A DNA stretch of 15,892 nt from JAPXSY01 sp034003585 (GCA_034003585.1 JAVEYH010000082.1:1-15892); one strand, 5' to 3'. Shown: positions 1 through 8,724, numbered from the stretch's first letter. The notes: generated from the letters alone by a model not told the origin. Numbers and translations are program-made.

Positions 1-971
<971 letters not shown>

Positions 972-997
972 GTGTGTGTCTCCTTAAAAACGGTTCG

Positions 998-1023
998 GGC
1001 GCGTCCGGCTTGCCGGACGCGCC
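998..1023 (-). terminator. Perfect 12-bp GC hairpin between the aldolase and PFOR genes; possible terminator or attenuator
   Basis: The arms GGCGCGTCCGGC (998-1009) and GCCGGACGCGCC (1012-1023) are perfectly complementary around a nominal 2-nt loop. In the direction of aldolase transcription the stem is followed after 7 nt by five T (990-986), which then run into the PFOR ribosome binding site. A true intrinsic terminator normally has its T tract immediately after the stem, so this may be a leaky terminator, a processing or mRNA-stabilising hairpin, or both. The structure is certain from sequence; its function is inferred. Confidence 0.55.
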
Positions 1024-1033
1024 ACGCAGGGGG

Positions 1034-1978
1034 TTACTTCTTCAGCGCGGCGCGGCAGGCGTCGAGCTGGCCGGCCGAACCGAGCAGCACGTTTTTCGCG
1101 GCGATGAACTTCGCGTACTCTGGAATGAAGACCTTGCCGGGATCGCGCAGGTCGAACTTCTCGGGGTGGTCGCGGAAGAACTCGCGGTGCACGCGGCACC
1201 AGACCAGGCGGCCGTCGGTGTCGATGTTGATCTTGGTCACGCCGAGCTTGGCCGCGCCGAGGAACTGCGAGGCGTCCACGCCGCTCGCGCCCTTGATCGC
1301 GCCGCCGGCCGCGTTGATGCGGGCGACCTCGTCCTGCGGCACCGAGGAGGAGCCGTGCATCACCAGCGGGAAGCCGGGCAGCAGTTTCTGGATCTTCTCC
1401 AGGATGTCGAAGCGCAGCTTCTGGTCGCCCTTGAACTTGAAGGCGCCGTGCGAGGTGCCGATCGCGCAGGCCAGGGAGTCGCAGCCGGTCTGCTTGACGA
1501 AGGTTTCGGCCTCCTCGGGTTGGGTGTAGACGTGCTCGTCGGCCGAGACGTCCTCTTCCACGCCCTTGAGCTGGCCCAGCTCGGCCTCGACCACGATGCC
1601 CTTGGCGTGGGCGGCGTCCACGACGCGCTTGGTGATCTCGATGTTCTTCTCAAAAGGATAGTGCGAGGCGTCGATCATCACCGAGCTGTAGACGCCGGAG
1701 GCGATGCAGTCCATGCAGGTCTCCTCGTCGCCGTGGTCCAGGTGCACCGCGAAGACGGCGTCCGGGAAGATCTTGTCGGCCGTGGTCATCATCATCTCGA
1801 GCATCAGCTTGTGCGAATACGAGCGCGCGCCCTTGGAGAGCTGCACGATGAAGGGGGCTTTGCTCTCGACGTTGCCTTTGAACAGGCCCATGGTCTGCTC
1901 GAGGTTGTTGATGTTGTACGCGCCGATCGCATACTTGCCGTAAGCCTGCTGGAAGAGTTCCCTGGTGGTGACGATCAT
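1034..1978 (-). CDS. fba: Fructose-1,6-bisphosphate aldolase, class II (zinc dependent)
   Basis: Reversible cleavage of fructose 1,6-bisphosphate to glyceraldehyde 3-phosphate and dihydroxyacetone phosphate in glycolysis and gluconeogenesis; cytoplasmic. The 314-residue protein has class II hallmarks in order: AVHLDHGD (77-84; catalytic Asp81, zinc ligand His82), EAELGQLKG (131-139), GTSHGAFK (174-181; His177), VMHGSSSVP (206-214; His208) and KINIDTD (249-255, phosphate and substrate binding). Length suits the shorter class II aldolases of bacteria and protists (about 305-335). The reading frame stays open 23 codons further upstream, but ATG 1978 is preferred: GGGAGT (1984-1989) sits 5 nt before it and the protein then begins MIVTTRELF, as expected of the family. 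It is followed by PFOR on the same strand, pairing an upper-glycolysis enzyme with the pyruvate-oxidising exit. Identification is very secure. Confidence 0.96.
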   Translation of the reverse strand: MIVTTRELFQQAYGKYAIGAYNINNLEQTMGLFKGNVESKAPFIVQLSKGARSYSHKLMLEMMMTTADKIFPDAVFAVHLDHGDEETCMDCIASGVYSSVMIDASHYPFEKNIEITKRVVDAAHAKGIVVEAELGQLKGVEEDVSADEHVYTQPEEAETFVKQTGCDSLACAIGTSHGAFKFKGDQKLRFDILEKIQKLLPGFPLVMHGSSSVPQDEVARINAAGGAIKGASGVDASQFLGAAKLGVTKINIDTDGRLVWCRVHREFFRDHPEKFDLRDPGKVFIPEYAKFIAAKNVLLGSAGQLDACRAALKK

Positions 1979-2062
1979 AAGTGACTCCCGATGCGCATTG
2001 TAAGCCGGCCGGACTGGTCCGCACGCGCAGACGCGCCGATCCCGCAAAAGAAATGGGCTTTC

Positions 2063-2091
2063 AGGATACCGTTAAAGGGAGGTTGGGGCAA
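2063..2091 (-). promoter_or_regulatory. Candidate sigma70-type promoter for the aldolase-PFOR unit
   Basis: On the minus strand, TTGCCC (2091-2086) and TATCCT (2068-2063) each match 4 of 6 consensus positions and are separated by 17 nt. This would give an untranslated leader of roughly 75-80 nt. A second possible -10, TACAAT (2002-1997, 5 of 6), lies closer to the start but lacks a convincing -35. Both are eye matches only. Confidence 0.35.
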
Positions 2092-2104
2092 GCGGAAATC
2101 CGGT

Positions 2105-2134
2105 GTGGCATGGACCGGCTCCCGCGTGTATGAT
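2105..2134 (+). promoter_or_regulatory. Candidate promoter for the sensor kinase gene
   Basis: GTGGCA (2105-2110, 4 of 6) and TATGAT (2129-2134, 5 of 6) are separated by 18 nt in the divergent gap. The predicted leader would be about 105 nt. The remainder of the gap up to 2247 shows no riboswitch fold or repeat that I recognise. Confidence 0.3.
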
Positions 2135-2247
2135 GCCTATTTGTTTCCGGCGCACGTGCGAGCGCAACGCGCTGGAAGCCGAAGAGTCTGAAAAAGCAGC
2201 AACCGGCGGGGCGAACGCCGAAGGGTGTCCCGCAGACCGGATCACGT

Positions 2248-4269
2248 ATGGGACAGAAACCGATAACCATCCGGAGCCTCTATCTGATTCCGCTGATCGG
2301 GGTCAACATCCTGTTGACGCTGGTGATGGTCACGGTGTTCACCCGGACGCAGCGCAAGGCGCTGGTCGCCGATATCGACAACACGCTTTTTGCGGTGGCC
2401 ACGCTGGCGAAAGAGTTGCTGCCCGAGGCGTATTTGGACCGGATCAGCGAGCCCGGATCCGTGCCCGACGAATTGTATCAGCGGGTGGTGGCGCGTCACA
2501 ACCGGCTGTGTGTCGCGCTCGGGCTCGAGTACATCTGGAGCGTGATGGAGTCGAGGGACGGGCGTGTCGTGTTCACGACCGCGACCTCGCCGGACAAGGA
2601 GACCGCCAACCGGCGTCACGCCGCCTTCTTGGAGGAGCACACCAATCAGGGGTTTTACCGCGACGCGTTCCGGATCATGCGGCCGTTTTCGTGCAGCCTC
2701 ACCGACAAATGGGGGGCGTTGCGCGTCGCGCTGATCCCCTATGCCGACGCGCGGGGAAACAAACATCTGTTCGGCGCGAGCATCCGTCTGGACGCCATGG
2801 ACCGCCGGTTGCGCGGCATCGTCTGGCGCTCGCTGCTTTTCGGGACGGGGCTGTTCTTCTTCTTTCTGGTGTGTGTGCTGTTCATCACCCGCTGGGTGAC
2901 GCATCCCCTGCAACGGTTGACGTCGACGATCCGGTCGATCGCCTCGGGAGAGTCGGGGTTGGAGGCCGAAGAGAAGGGGGCCGCGGAGATCCGGACGCTG
3001 GCGCGGCACTTCAACCGTCTGCACCAGCTGGTGCGGGGCCGGATCAGCGATCTGGAGACGTCGAACGTGTCGCTGATCGACCGGCACGCGGCGGAACGCC
3101 GGCAGGCGCAGGTCCGTCTGGACACCAGCGAGCAGCGGTACCGCAACCTGCTGAATTTCGCGGTCGACGGGATTCTGATCGGATCCGCGGACGGGTATAT
3201 CACCGACGCCAACGAGTGCGCCTGCGCGCTTTTCGGGTTGCGGCATGAGGAAATGATCGGCAAACATATCACCGCCATGCCGTTCACGGCGGACACGCTT
3301 ATGGAGGTCCCGTTCCGGTTCGATCTGGTGCATGCGGGCGAGACCGTGGTGCGCGAGCGGGTCATCCGGCGTCCGGACGGGAGCCGGGTGGTGGTCGAGA
3401 TCCACTCCAAAGCCATGCCGGACGGCACCCTTCAGTCCATCTACCGCGACATCACGGAGCGCAAACGGGCGCAGGCCCTGTTGGAAAGCGCGAACCACTT
3501 GCTGGAACAGCGGGTACGCGAACGGACGGCCCAGGTGCAGAAGTACACGGATCAGTTGCGGGCGCTCACCGCGCGGCTGATGCAGGCGGAAGAGCACGAG
3601 CGCCGCCGCATCGCCAACATGCTGCATGAGGATCTACAGCAGACGCTGGCGGCCGCCCGCATGCTGTTGGGGGTGGCGTCGGAAACCGTCAGGACGCAAG
3701 CCGCCCGGACACCGCTGGAACGGGTGGACCAGATGTTGGAGGAGGCGTTCCGCCTGACCCGGAGCCTGGCGCAGGAACTGGCGGTTTCGGCCTTGACCGA
3801 CGGCGGGCTGCCGCAGGCGTTGGAGTGGGTCGTGCGGCAGATGCGCGAGAAGTTCGGGCTGGCGGTTGACCTCCGGTGCGGCGAGGGGGTTTGCGCGGCG
3901 CGCGAGGAGATCTGCCAATGCCTGTGCCTGACCGTGAAAGAGTTGCTCTTTAACGTGGTCAAACATGCCGGGACCCCGCATGCCGAGGTCGATGTCCGGC
4001 TGACCGGGACGGGCGTGCTGCGGATGAGTGTGCGGGATGCCGGCCGCGGGTTTGACGCGTCTTTCGCGAACGGGATTCCGAACGGAACCGGCATCGGCCT
4101 GTTCGGGGTCCGGGAGCGGGTTGAGGGTTTGGGCGGCCGGGTGACGGTCCAAAGCGAGGTCGGCCGGGGAACCGAGGTGGTCGTGGCCTTCGCGCCGCAG
4201 GACCCGCTCCCGGCGGAGGGACGGAACGGGAATGCGGAGGGAGGGGCGAGTGGGGACGGCACTGTTTGA
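2248..4269 (+). CDS. Membrane-bound sensor histidine kinase, NarL/HPK7 type, with HAMP and PAS domains
   Basis: Senses a signal and autophosphorylates a histidine for transfer to a response regulator; inner membrane. The 673 residues show TM1 (about 9-31), an extracytoplasmic sensor of about 160 residues with no family assigned, TM2 (about 195-215, very Phe-rich), a HAMP linker (216-268), a PAS domain (about 293-405, closing with IYRDITERKRAQ), a coiled coil (405-445), and a HisKA_3 dimerisation region ERRRIANMLHEDLQQTL with phospho-acceptor His460. The HATPase_c domain has an N-box ELLFNVVKHA (565-574), DAGRGF (597-602) and GTGIGLFGVRER (613-624). The HisKA_3 type predicts a LuxR/NarL-family partner, but no response regulator is in this window. 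ATG 2248 has only a weak upstream ribosome site. Its 3' end overlaps the phosphatase gene, implying translational coupling. The signal is unknown. Confidence 0.93.
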   Translation: MGQKPITIRSLYLIPLIGVNILLTLVMVTVFTRTQRKALVADIDNTLFAVATLAKELLPEAYLDRISEPGSVPDELYQRVVARHNRLCVALGLEYIWSVMESRDGRVVFTTATSPDKETANRRHAAFLEEHTNQGFYRDAFRIMRPFSCSLTDKWGALRVALIPYADARGNKHLFGASIRLDAMDRRLRGIVWRSLLFGTGLFFFFLVCVLFITRWVTHPLQRLTSTIRSIASGESGLEAEEKGAAEIRTLARHFNRLHQLVRGRISDLETSNVSLIDRHAAERRQAQVRLDTSEQRYRNLLNFAVDGILIGSADGYITDANECACALFGLRHEEMIGKHITAMPFTADTLMEVPFRFDLVHAGETVVRERVIRRPDGSRVVVEIHSKAMPDGTLQSIYRDITERKRAQALLESANHLLEQRVRERTAQVQKYTDQLRALTARLMQAEEHERRRIANMLHEDLQQTLAAARMLLGVASETVRTQAARTPLERVDQMLEEAFRLTRSLAQELAVSALTDGGLPQALEWVVRQMREKFGLAVDLRCGEGVCAAREEICQCLCLTVKELLFNVVKHAGTPHAEVDVRLTGTGVLRMSVRDAGRGFDASFANGIPNGTGIGLFGVRERVEGLGGRVTVQSEVGRGTEVVVAFAPQDPLPAEGRNGNAEGGASGDGTV

Positions 4270-4882
4270 TTTGGACGGGACCCTGATCGATTCGCGGGCG
4301 GATCTGGCCGCGGCGGTCAACTTGACGCGCCGCGATTTCGGGCTCGAACCCCGATCAGCGGAAACGATCCTCGCCGCGGTCGGCGAAGGGTTGCGCCGGC
4401 TGATCGAACAGGCGATTCCCGAGTATCCGGAACACTGGGGGGAGATGGTGGCGCGGCAGCGCGAACATTACGGGGCGCACCTGCTGGACCGGACCCGGCT
4501 GTATCCCGGTGTGGCCGAAACGGTGCGAACCCTGTGCGAACGCGGTTGGCGGCTCGGGGTGGTCACCAACAAACCGGCCCCGTTCATCCGTCCGATTCTG
4601 GAGGGGTTGGGCGTGGCCGGGGCCTTCGGTGCGGTGGTGGGCGGCGGCGATGGTCCGTTCCTCAAACCCGATCCCGCGCCGCTGCGGCTGGCCGCCGAAC
4701 GGATGGGGTGCGCCCTGGAGCCCACGGACTGGATGATCGGCGATCATTTCACCGACCTCGCCGCAGGCCGCAACGCGGGGATCCGCCGCGCCTTCTGCCG
4801 CTTCGGATTCGGCGAGGCCCGGGAGGAAACGTATGATCTCGCGCTGGACCGGATGGGGGAGTTGCTTGCGGCCTTGGGGTAG
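4250..4882 (+). CDS. gph: HAD-superfamily phosphatase, phosphoglycolate phosphatase-like
   Basis: Hydrolyses a small phosphomonoester, perhaps 2-phosphoglycolate; cytoplasmic, Mg-dependent. Starting at GTG 4250 gives 210 residues, usual for the family, beginning MGTALFDLDGT. Motif I is DLDGT (Asp7 nucleophile, Asp9 acid), motif II is VVTNKP (Thr106), motif III is the Lys of FLKPDP (139), and motif IV is IGDHFTDLAAGRNAG (Asp165, Asp169). An alpha-helical cap of the Gph type lies between motifs I and II. The GTG has GGAGGG (4237-4242) 7 nt upstream. An in-frame ATG at 4232 would add six residues but has a poorer ribosome site, so the start is uncertain by 18 nt. Either start lies inside the kinase gene. 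Motif IV carries His-Phe where Ser is usual. HAD substrates cannot be read from motifs alone, so the gene symbol is tentative. Confidence 0.85.
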   Translation: MGTALFDLDGTLIDSRADLAAAVNLTRRDFGLEPRSAETILAAVGEGLRRLIEQAIPEYPEHWGEMVARQREHYGAHLLDRTRLYPGVAETVRTLCERGWRLGVVTNKPAPFIRPILEGLGVAGAFGAVVGGGDGPFLKPDPAPLRLAAERMGCALEPTDWMIGDHFTDLAAGRNAGIRRAFCRFGFGEAREETYDLALDRMGELLAALG

Positions 4883-4939
4883 TGAGAAAGCCGCGCCGCC
4901 CTTCCCGCCCGCGCGTTCTTTTCGGCCAAGACCAAATGG

Positions 4940-4968
4940 TGGACATGACGCCGGTTCCGGTTTTTGAT
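4940..4968 (+). promoter_or_regulatory. Candidate promoter for the etf operon
   Basis: TGGACA (4940-4945, 5 of 6 to the -35 consensus) and TTTGAT (4963-4968, 4 of 6 to the -10) are spaced by 17 nt in the 146-nt gap before etfB. The AT-rich run at 4961-4973 stands out from the surrounding GC-rich sequence. The leader would be about 55 nt. Nothing else is apparent in this gap. Confidence 0.4.
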
Positions 4969-5028
4969 TTAATGGCCACGCTGAAATGGGTGGAAGACCC
5001 GCAATCAGGCCAAGTACGGGGGAGAGCC

Positions 5029-5820
5029 ATGCACATTGTTGTCTGTGTCAAACAGGTCCCGGATACGACGAATGTCCGCATCAATCCGGAAACCAATACG
5101 CTGATGCGCGAGGGGGTGGAAAGCATCATCAACCCCTTCGACGAATTCGCGCTGGAAGAGGCCCTCAGGCTGAAGGATGCCCACGGCGCGCGCGTTACGG
5201 TCATCTCGATGGGGCCGCCGCAGGCGGAGGTCGTGCTGCGCGAGGCCATGGCGCGCGGCGCCGACGACGTGGTGCTGCTGACCGACCGCGCCTTTGCGGG
5301 CGCGGACACGCTGGCCACCTCGTACGCGATCTCGCAGGCGATCAAGAAGGTCAACGCGCGGCCGGACCTGGTGCTCTTCGGCAAGCAGGCGATCGACGGC
5401 GACACCGCGCAGGTGGGACCCGGCGTCTCGGAATTTCTGGACTGCGCGCTCGTCACGTATGTCAAGTCGATCCGGGTCGAGGGGGACACCTACACGGTCG
5501 AGACCCAGATGGACGAGGGCGTGGAGGTGATCGAGGGCAAGATGCCCGCCGTGATGACGGTCGTCAAGGAGGCCTCGACCCCGCGCTTCGCCACGCTCAG
5601 CGGCTGGATGCATGCCAAGAAAGTTGAAATCCCGCGTTGGGGCGCCAAAGAGGTGAAGGCGGAGGCATCCCTGTGCGGCCTGGAAGGGTCGCCCACCAAG
5701 GTGGTCAAGATCTTCGCGCCGCCGGTCAAGACCGGCGGGGTGCGCATGGACGGCCGCGAGGAGCCTTCGGCGGCGGTGGATGCGATCGTGAAACTGTTGC
5801 AGGACAAGGGGGTGGCATAA
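5029..5820 (+). CDS. etfB: Electron transfer flavoprotein, beta subunit
   Basis: With EtfA forms the FAD-containing heterodimer that carries electrons between flavin dehydrogenases and an acceptor; cytoplasmic. The 263 residues begin MHIVVCVKQVPDT, with NPFDEFALEEALRLK (35-49) and LFGKQAIDGDTAQVGP (116-131), the conserved nucleotide-binding segments of the family. The C-terminal SPTKVVKIFAPP resembles, to my recollection, the FixA/clostridial EtfB group more than the mitochondrial type; this is an impression. The frame stays open 49 codons upstream, but ATG 5029 is chosen because GGGGGAG (5018-5024) precedes it and the family N-terminus starts exactly there. It is separated from etfA by 2 nt, so the two are co-translated. 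It is first gene of a three-gene unit with etfA and ETF:quinone oxidoreductase. Confidence 0.96.
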   Translation: MHIVVCVKQVPDTTNVRINPETNTLMREGVESIINPFDEFALEEALRLKDAHGARVTVISMGPPQAEVVLREAMARGADDVVLLTDRAFAGADTLATSYAISQAIKKVNARPDLVLFGKQAIDGDTAQVGPGVSEFLDCALVTYVKSIRVEGDTYTVETQMDEGVEVIEGKMPAVMTVVKEASTPRFATLSGWMHAKKVEIPRWGAKEVKAEASLCGLEGSPTKVVKIFAPPVKTGGVRMDGREEPSAAVDAIVKLLQDKGVA

Positions 5821-5822
5821 TC

Positions 5823-7028
5823 ATGGCGGACGCACCGATTTTCATTGATCCCGCGATGTGCCGCGGCTGCAAGAAATGCATCACCGCGTGCCCGTTCGAC
5901 GCGCTGTACATGGAGGGCAAGCTGGCGGTGGTGAAGCCGGACGAGTGCCGCGCCTGCAACGCCTGCATCAAGGCCTGCCCGTTCAAGGCGATCACCTCGA
6001 CGGCCAAGGCCGAGACCCCCAAGGCCGGCCTCGGCGACTTCCAGGGCATCTGGGTCTTTGCGGAGCAGCACCACGGCAAGGTGCAGGAGGTGGCGTATGA
6101 GCTTCTCGCCACGGGCCGCCGCCTGGCCAAGGACCGCGGCTGCGAGCTGGCGGCCGTGGTGCTGGGCCACAACGTCAAGGATTCCGCGTCGCACCTGATC
6201 GCGGCCGGCGCCGACAAAGTGTATGTTGTCGATCAGCCCGGACTGGCCGAGTACGAGGCGGACGTCTACACCGACGCGCTCAACCAGTTGATCGCCAAAT
6301 ACAAGCCTGAAGTGATCCTCGCGGGCGCCACGGCGGTGGGCCGCGCCTTCTTCGCCAAGGTGGCGGTGCGCGCGCGCACCGGCCTGACGGCCGACTGCAC
6401 GGCGCTTTCGATCGACAGGGAAAGCCACCTGCTGCACCAGACGCGCCCGGCGTTCGGCGGCAACATCATGGCCACGATCATGACGCCCAACCACCGGCCG
6501 CAGATGGCGACGGTGCGGCCGAAGGTCTTCAAGATGGCGCCGCCCGACCCCAAGCGCAAGGGCGAGACGCTGATCGAGGCGCTCAGGCTCGTGGCGGGAA
6601 GCACGCGCATCGTCCAGGCCGAGCGCAGCGCCTCGAACGTGAACATCGCTGAGGCCGAAATCATCGTGGCCGGCGGGCGCGGCCTGAAGAAGGCGGAGAA
6701 TCTGGAGCAGCTCAAACGGCTGGCCGACCTGCTCGGCGGCGTCGTGGGCGTGTCGCGCGCCTGTGTGGACGCCGGCTGGATCTCGGCCTCGCACCAGGTG
6801 GGGCAGACCGGCAAGACCGTGTGCCCGAAGATCTATCTGGCGTTCGGCATCTCCGGCGCGATCCAGCATCTGGAGGGCATGCGCGGGGCCGACACGATCA
6901 TCGCAATCAACAACGATCCCCACGCCGCGATCTTTAACGTGGCGGATCTCGGGATCGTGGGCGACCTGTTTGAAATCCTGCCGATGCTGATTGAAGCGGT
7001 CGAGGCGAAAAACAACGGCGCGAAGTAA
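5823..7028 (+). CDS. etfA: Electron transfer flavoprotein, alpha subunit, with N-terminal 2[4Fe-4S] ferredoxin domain
   Basis: Partner of EtfB; holds the electron-shuttling FAD. The 401 residues start with a bacterial-type two-cluster ferredoxin domain (about 1-60): C13, C16, C19, C23-Pro and C42, C45, C48, C52-Pro. The ETF alpha N-terminal domain follows (about 72-250), then the FAD domain (about 270-400) with GRGLKKAENL (285-294), VGQTGKTVCP (326-335) and the ETF-alpha signature around LAFGISGAIQHLEG (339-352), ending in NNDPHAAIFNVADLGIVGD. A plain EtfA is about 310-340 residues; the extra length is the ferredoxin. Such fusions are known in anaerobes, for example CarE of the Acetobacterium woodii caffeyl-CoA reductase, where ETF bifurcates electrons to ferredoxin. 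Whether this one bifurcates cannot be told from the sequence alone. It starts 2 nt after etfB and ends 36 nt before the quinone oxidoreductase gene. Confidence 0.96.
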   Translation: MADAPIFIDPAMCRGCKKCITACPFDALYMEGKLAVVKPDECRACNACIKACPFKAITSTAKAETPKAGLGDFQGIWVFAEQHHGKVQEVAYELLATGRRLAKDRGCELAAVVLGHNVKDSASHLIAAGADKVYVVDQPGLAEYEADVYTDALNQLIAKYKPEVILAGATAVGRAFFAKVAVRARTGLTADCTALSIDRESHLLHQTRPAFGGNIMATIMTPNHRPQMATVRPKVFKMAPPDPKRKGETLIEALRLVAGSTRIVQAERSASNVNIAEAEIIVAGGRGLKKAENLEQLKRLADLLGGVVGVSRACVDAGWISASHQVGQTGKTVCPKIYLAFGISGAIQHLEGMRGADTIIAINNDPHAAIFNVADLGIVGDLFEILPMLIEAVEAKNNGAK

Positions 7029-7064
7029 GTCAGGGAATCCGGAATTTTCTGGGGAGAGGGCATT

Positions 7065-8702
7065 ATGGCGAACACGATGAAACAGCCGATTTACACCGAT
7101 ATCCTCTGCGTGGGGGCCGGCGTCGCCTCGCTGGCGACGGCGCTGGCGCTGCTGCGCAAGCTCAAGGCGCAGGCGAAGGGCTCCTTGCCGCGCGTGACAA
7201 TCCTCGACAAGGGCCGCAACGTGGGCAGCCACGTGCTGTCCGGCGCGGTGATCGATATGAGCGGTTTCGAGGGGCTGCTGACCGGGGAAGAGATCAGCAA
7301 GATGCCGGTTGAGGCGCGCGTCAGCTCCGAAGCGTTCCACATGCTGTTCAGCAAGACCCGCGCGGTGAAGATCCCGTGGGTCCCGCCGCTGATGCAGGCG
7401 CACGGCTACCCGGTCGGCTCCCTGACCAAGCTCACGCAGTACCTGGCGCAGCTCTGCGAGAAAGAGGGCGCGGAGGTCTACACCGGCTTCGCCGCGACCG
7501 AGCTGATCGAGAACAACAAGGGCCGCGTGATCGGCGTCAAGATCGGTGACAAGGGTCTGGACCGCGACGGCAAGCCGAAGGGGAACCACACGCCGGGCGA
7601 GGAGATCCACGCCAAAGTTGTGGTGCTGGGCGAGGGCGCCTGCGGCATCCTGACCGACAAGCTGATCGCGCGCAAGGGCCTGCAGGGGCGGCGCGGCCAG
7701 TCCTACGCCGTGGGCATCAAAGAGGTGATCGAAGTCCCGGCCAACGAGGCGCGGGTCGGCGAGATCGCCCACACCTTCGGTTACCCGGCCGACTGGAGCA
7801 CCTACGGCGGCGGCTTCGTATACCATGTCTCGCCCACGCAGGTGATGATCTGCTACGCCTACGCGCTGGATTACGCCCATCCCGAGACCGACCCGCACCT
7901 GCTCTTCCGCAAGTTCAAGGCGCATCCGGTGATGGCCGAACACATCCAGGGCGGCAAGAGCGTGGCCTACGGCGCCAAAGTGATCCCCGAGGGCGGCTAC
8001 TATTCGGTGCCGCAGGTGGTCGCCGACGGCGCGCTGATCGTGGGCGACGGCGCGGGACTGGTGGACACGCTGCGCATCAAGGGCATCCACATCGCGGCGC
8101 AGTCGGGCCGTGCCGCGGCCGAGACGCTGGCCGAGTGCTGGAACCAGGATGACTTCTCGCTGGAGGCGCTCACGCCTTACGGCGAGCGGCTCAGGCAGAC
8201 CGAAGGCTGGAAGCAGCTCAAGCGCGTCAGGAACGTGCGCGCGCCCTTCTCGACCAATCTGGTGCTTGGCGTGATGAGCGCGGGCTGTGCCTGGGCCACT
8301 TTCGGCAAGTTTCCCTTCTGGCAGGTGCCGATGGCGCCCGACCACGAGGAGATGCTGCCGCTCAGGGGCGGGCGTCTGCCGGAGCCCGAGAGCGTCGAGG
8401 CCGGTCCCACCTCGCCGGACCGCCTGACCGACGTCTTCATGTCCGGCACGATCCACGACGAGGATCAGCCGTGCCACCTGAAGATTCTGGACCGCGCGAA
8501 GTGCGACACGTGCATCAAGCTCTACGGCGCGCCCTGCCAGCGTTTCTGTCCGGCCGAGGTGTACCGGCTGGAGGACGGCCACATCCATGTGGATTTCTCC
8601 AACTGTCTGCACTGCAAGACCTGCCAGATCAAGGATCCGTTCCAGAACATCGAGTGGACCTTCCCGCAGGGCGGCGACGGCCCCCGCTACACGCGCATGT
8701 AA
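7065..8702 (+). CDS. Electron transfer flavoprotein:quinone oxidoreductase (FixC-FixX fused type)
   Basis: Passes electrons between ETF and membrane quinone through FAD and one [4Fe-4S] cluster; a monotopic membrane-associated protein. The 545 residues have an N-terminal dinucleotide fold (DILCVGAGVAS, 12-22), NVGSHVLSGAVID (52-64), and a second FAD segment ALIVGDGAGLVDTLRIKGI (323-341). A C-terminal cluster domain has FCPAEVY (494-500), NCLHCKTCQIKDP (513-525) and QNIEW...GGDGP. C495, C514, C517 and C520 are the expected cluster ligands. Length fits bacterial ETF:QO. The third position of the FAD glycine motif is Ser22 rather than the usual Gly. GGGGAG (7051-7056), 8 nt upstream, supports ATG 7065. 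Its place after etfBA argues that this ETF exchanges electrons with quinone, probably menaquinone if the organism is anaerobic (inference). Extra cysteines C470, C480, C483 and C491 flank the cluster domain. Confidence 0.95.
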   Translation: MANTMKQPIYTDILCVGAGVASLATALALLRKLKAQAKGSLPRVTILDKGRNVGSHVLSGAVIDMSGFEGLLTGEEISKMPVEARVSSEAFHMLFSKTRAVKIPWVPPLMQAHGYPVGSLTKLTQYLAQLCEKEGAEVYTGFAATELIENNKGRVIGVKIGDKGLDRDGKPKGNHTPGEEIHAKVVVLGEGACGILTDKLIARKGLQGRRGQSYAVGIKEVIEVPANEARVGEIAHTFGYPADWSTYGGGFVYHVSPTQVMICYAYALDYAHPETDPHLLFRKFKAHPVMAEHIQGGKSVAYGAKVIPEGGYYSVPQVVADGALIVGDGAGLVDTLRIKGIHIAAQSGRAAAETLAECWNQDDFSLEALTPYGERLRQTEGWKQLKRVRNVRAPFSTNLVLGVMSAGCAWATFGKFPFWQVPMAPDHEEMLPLRGGRLPEPESVEAGPTSPDRLTDVFMSGTIHDEDQPCHLKILDRAKCDTCIKLYGAPCQRFCPAEVYRLEDGHIHVDFSNCLHCKTCQIKDPFQNIEWTFPQGGDGPRYTRM

Positions 8703-8724
8703 ATCAGATGCGGGGCGGTCTTTC

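Noticed and set aside
2135..2247. Possible riboswitch in the leader of the sensor kinase
   Set aside because: I looked for cobalamin and cyclic-di-GMP type cores and saw no conserved core sequences or convincing paired stems.
2242..3627. A 461-codon minus-strand frame under the sensor kinase
   Set aside because: Antisense to clear HAMP and PAS domains, no motif, and composition typical of a mirror frame.
4882..5028. An N-terminal extension of EtfB by 49 residues
   Set aside because: The extension has no similarity to the family, and a strong ribosome site sits right before the canonical MHIVVCVKQVPDT start. The region instead contains a promoter-like element.
5490..8612. A 1,040-codon open frame on the minus strand
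   Set aside because: It lies entirely antisense to the three etf genes, is rich in Arg/His/Ala/Gly/Leu as expected for a mirrored GC-rich coding strand, and shows no domain motif. The plus-strand genes are unmistakable.
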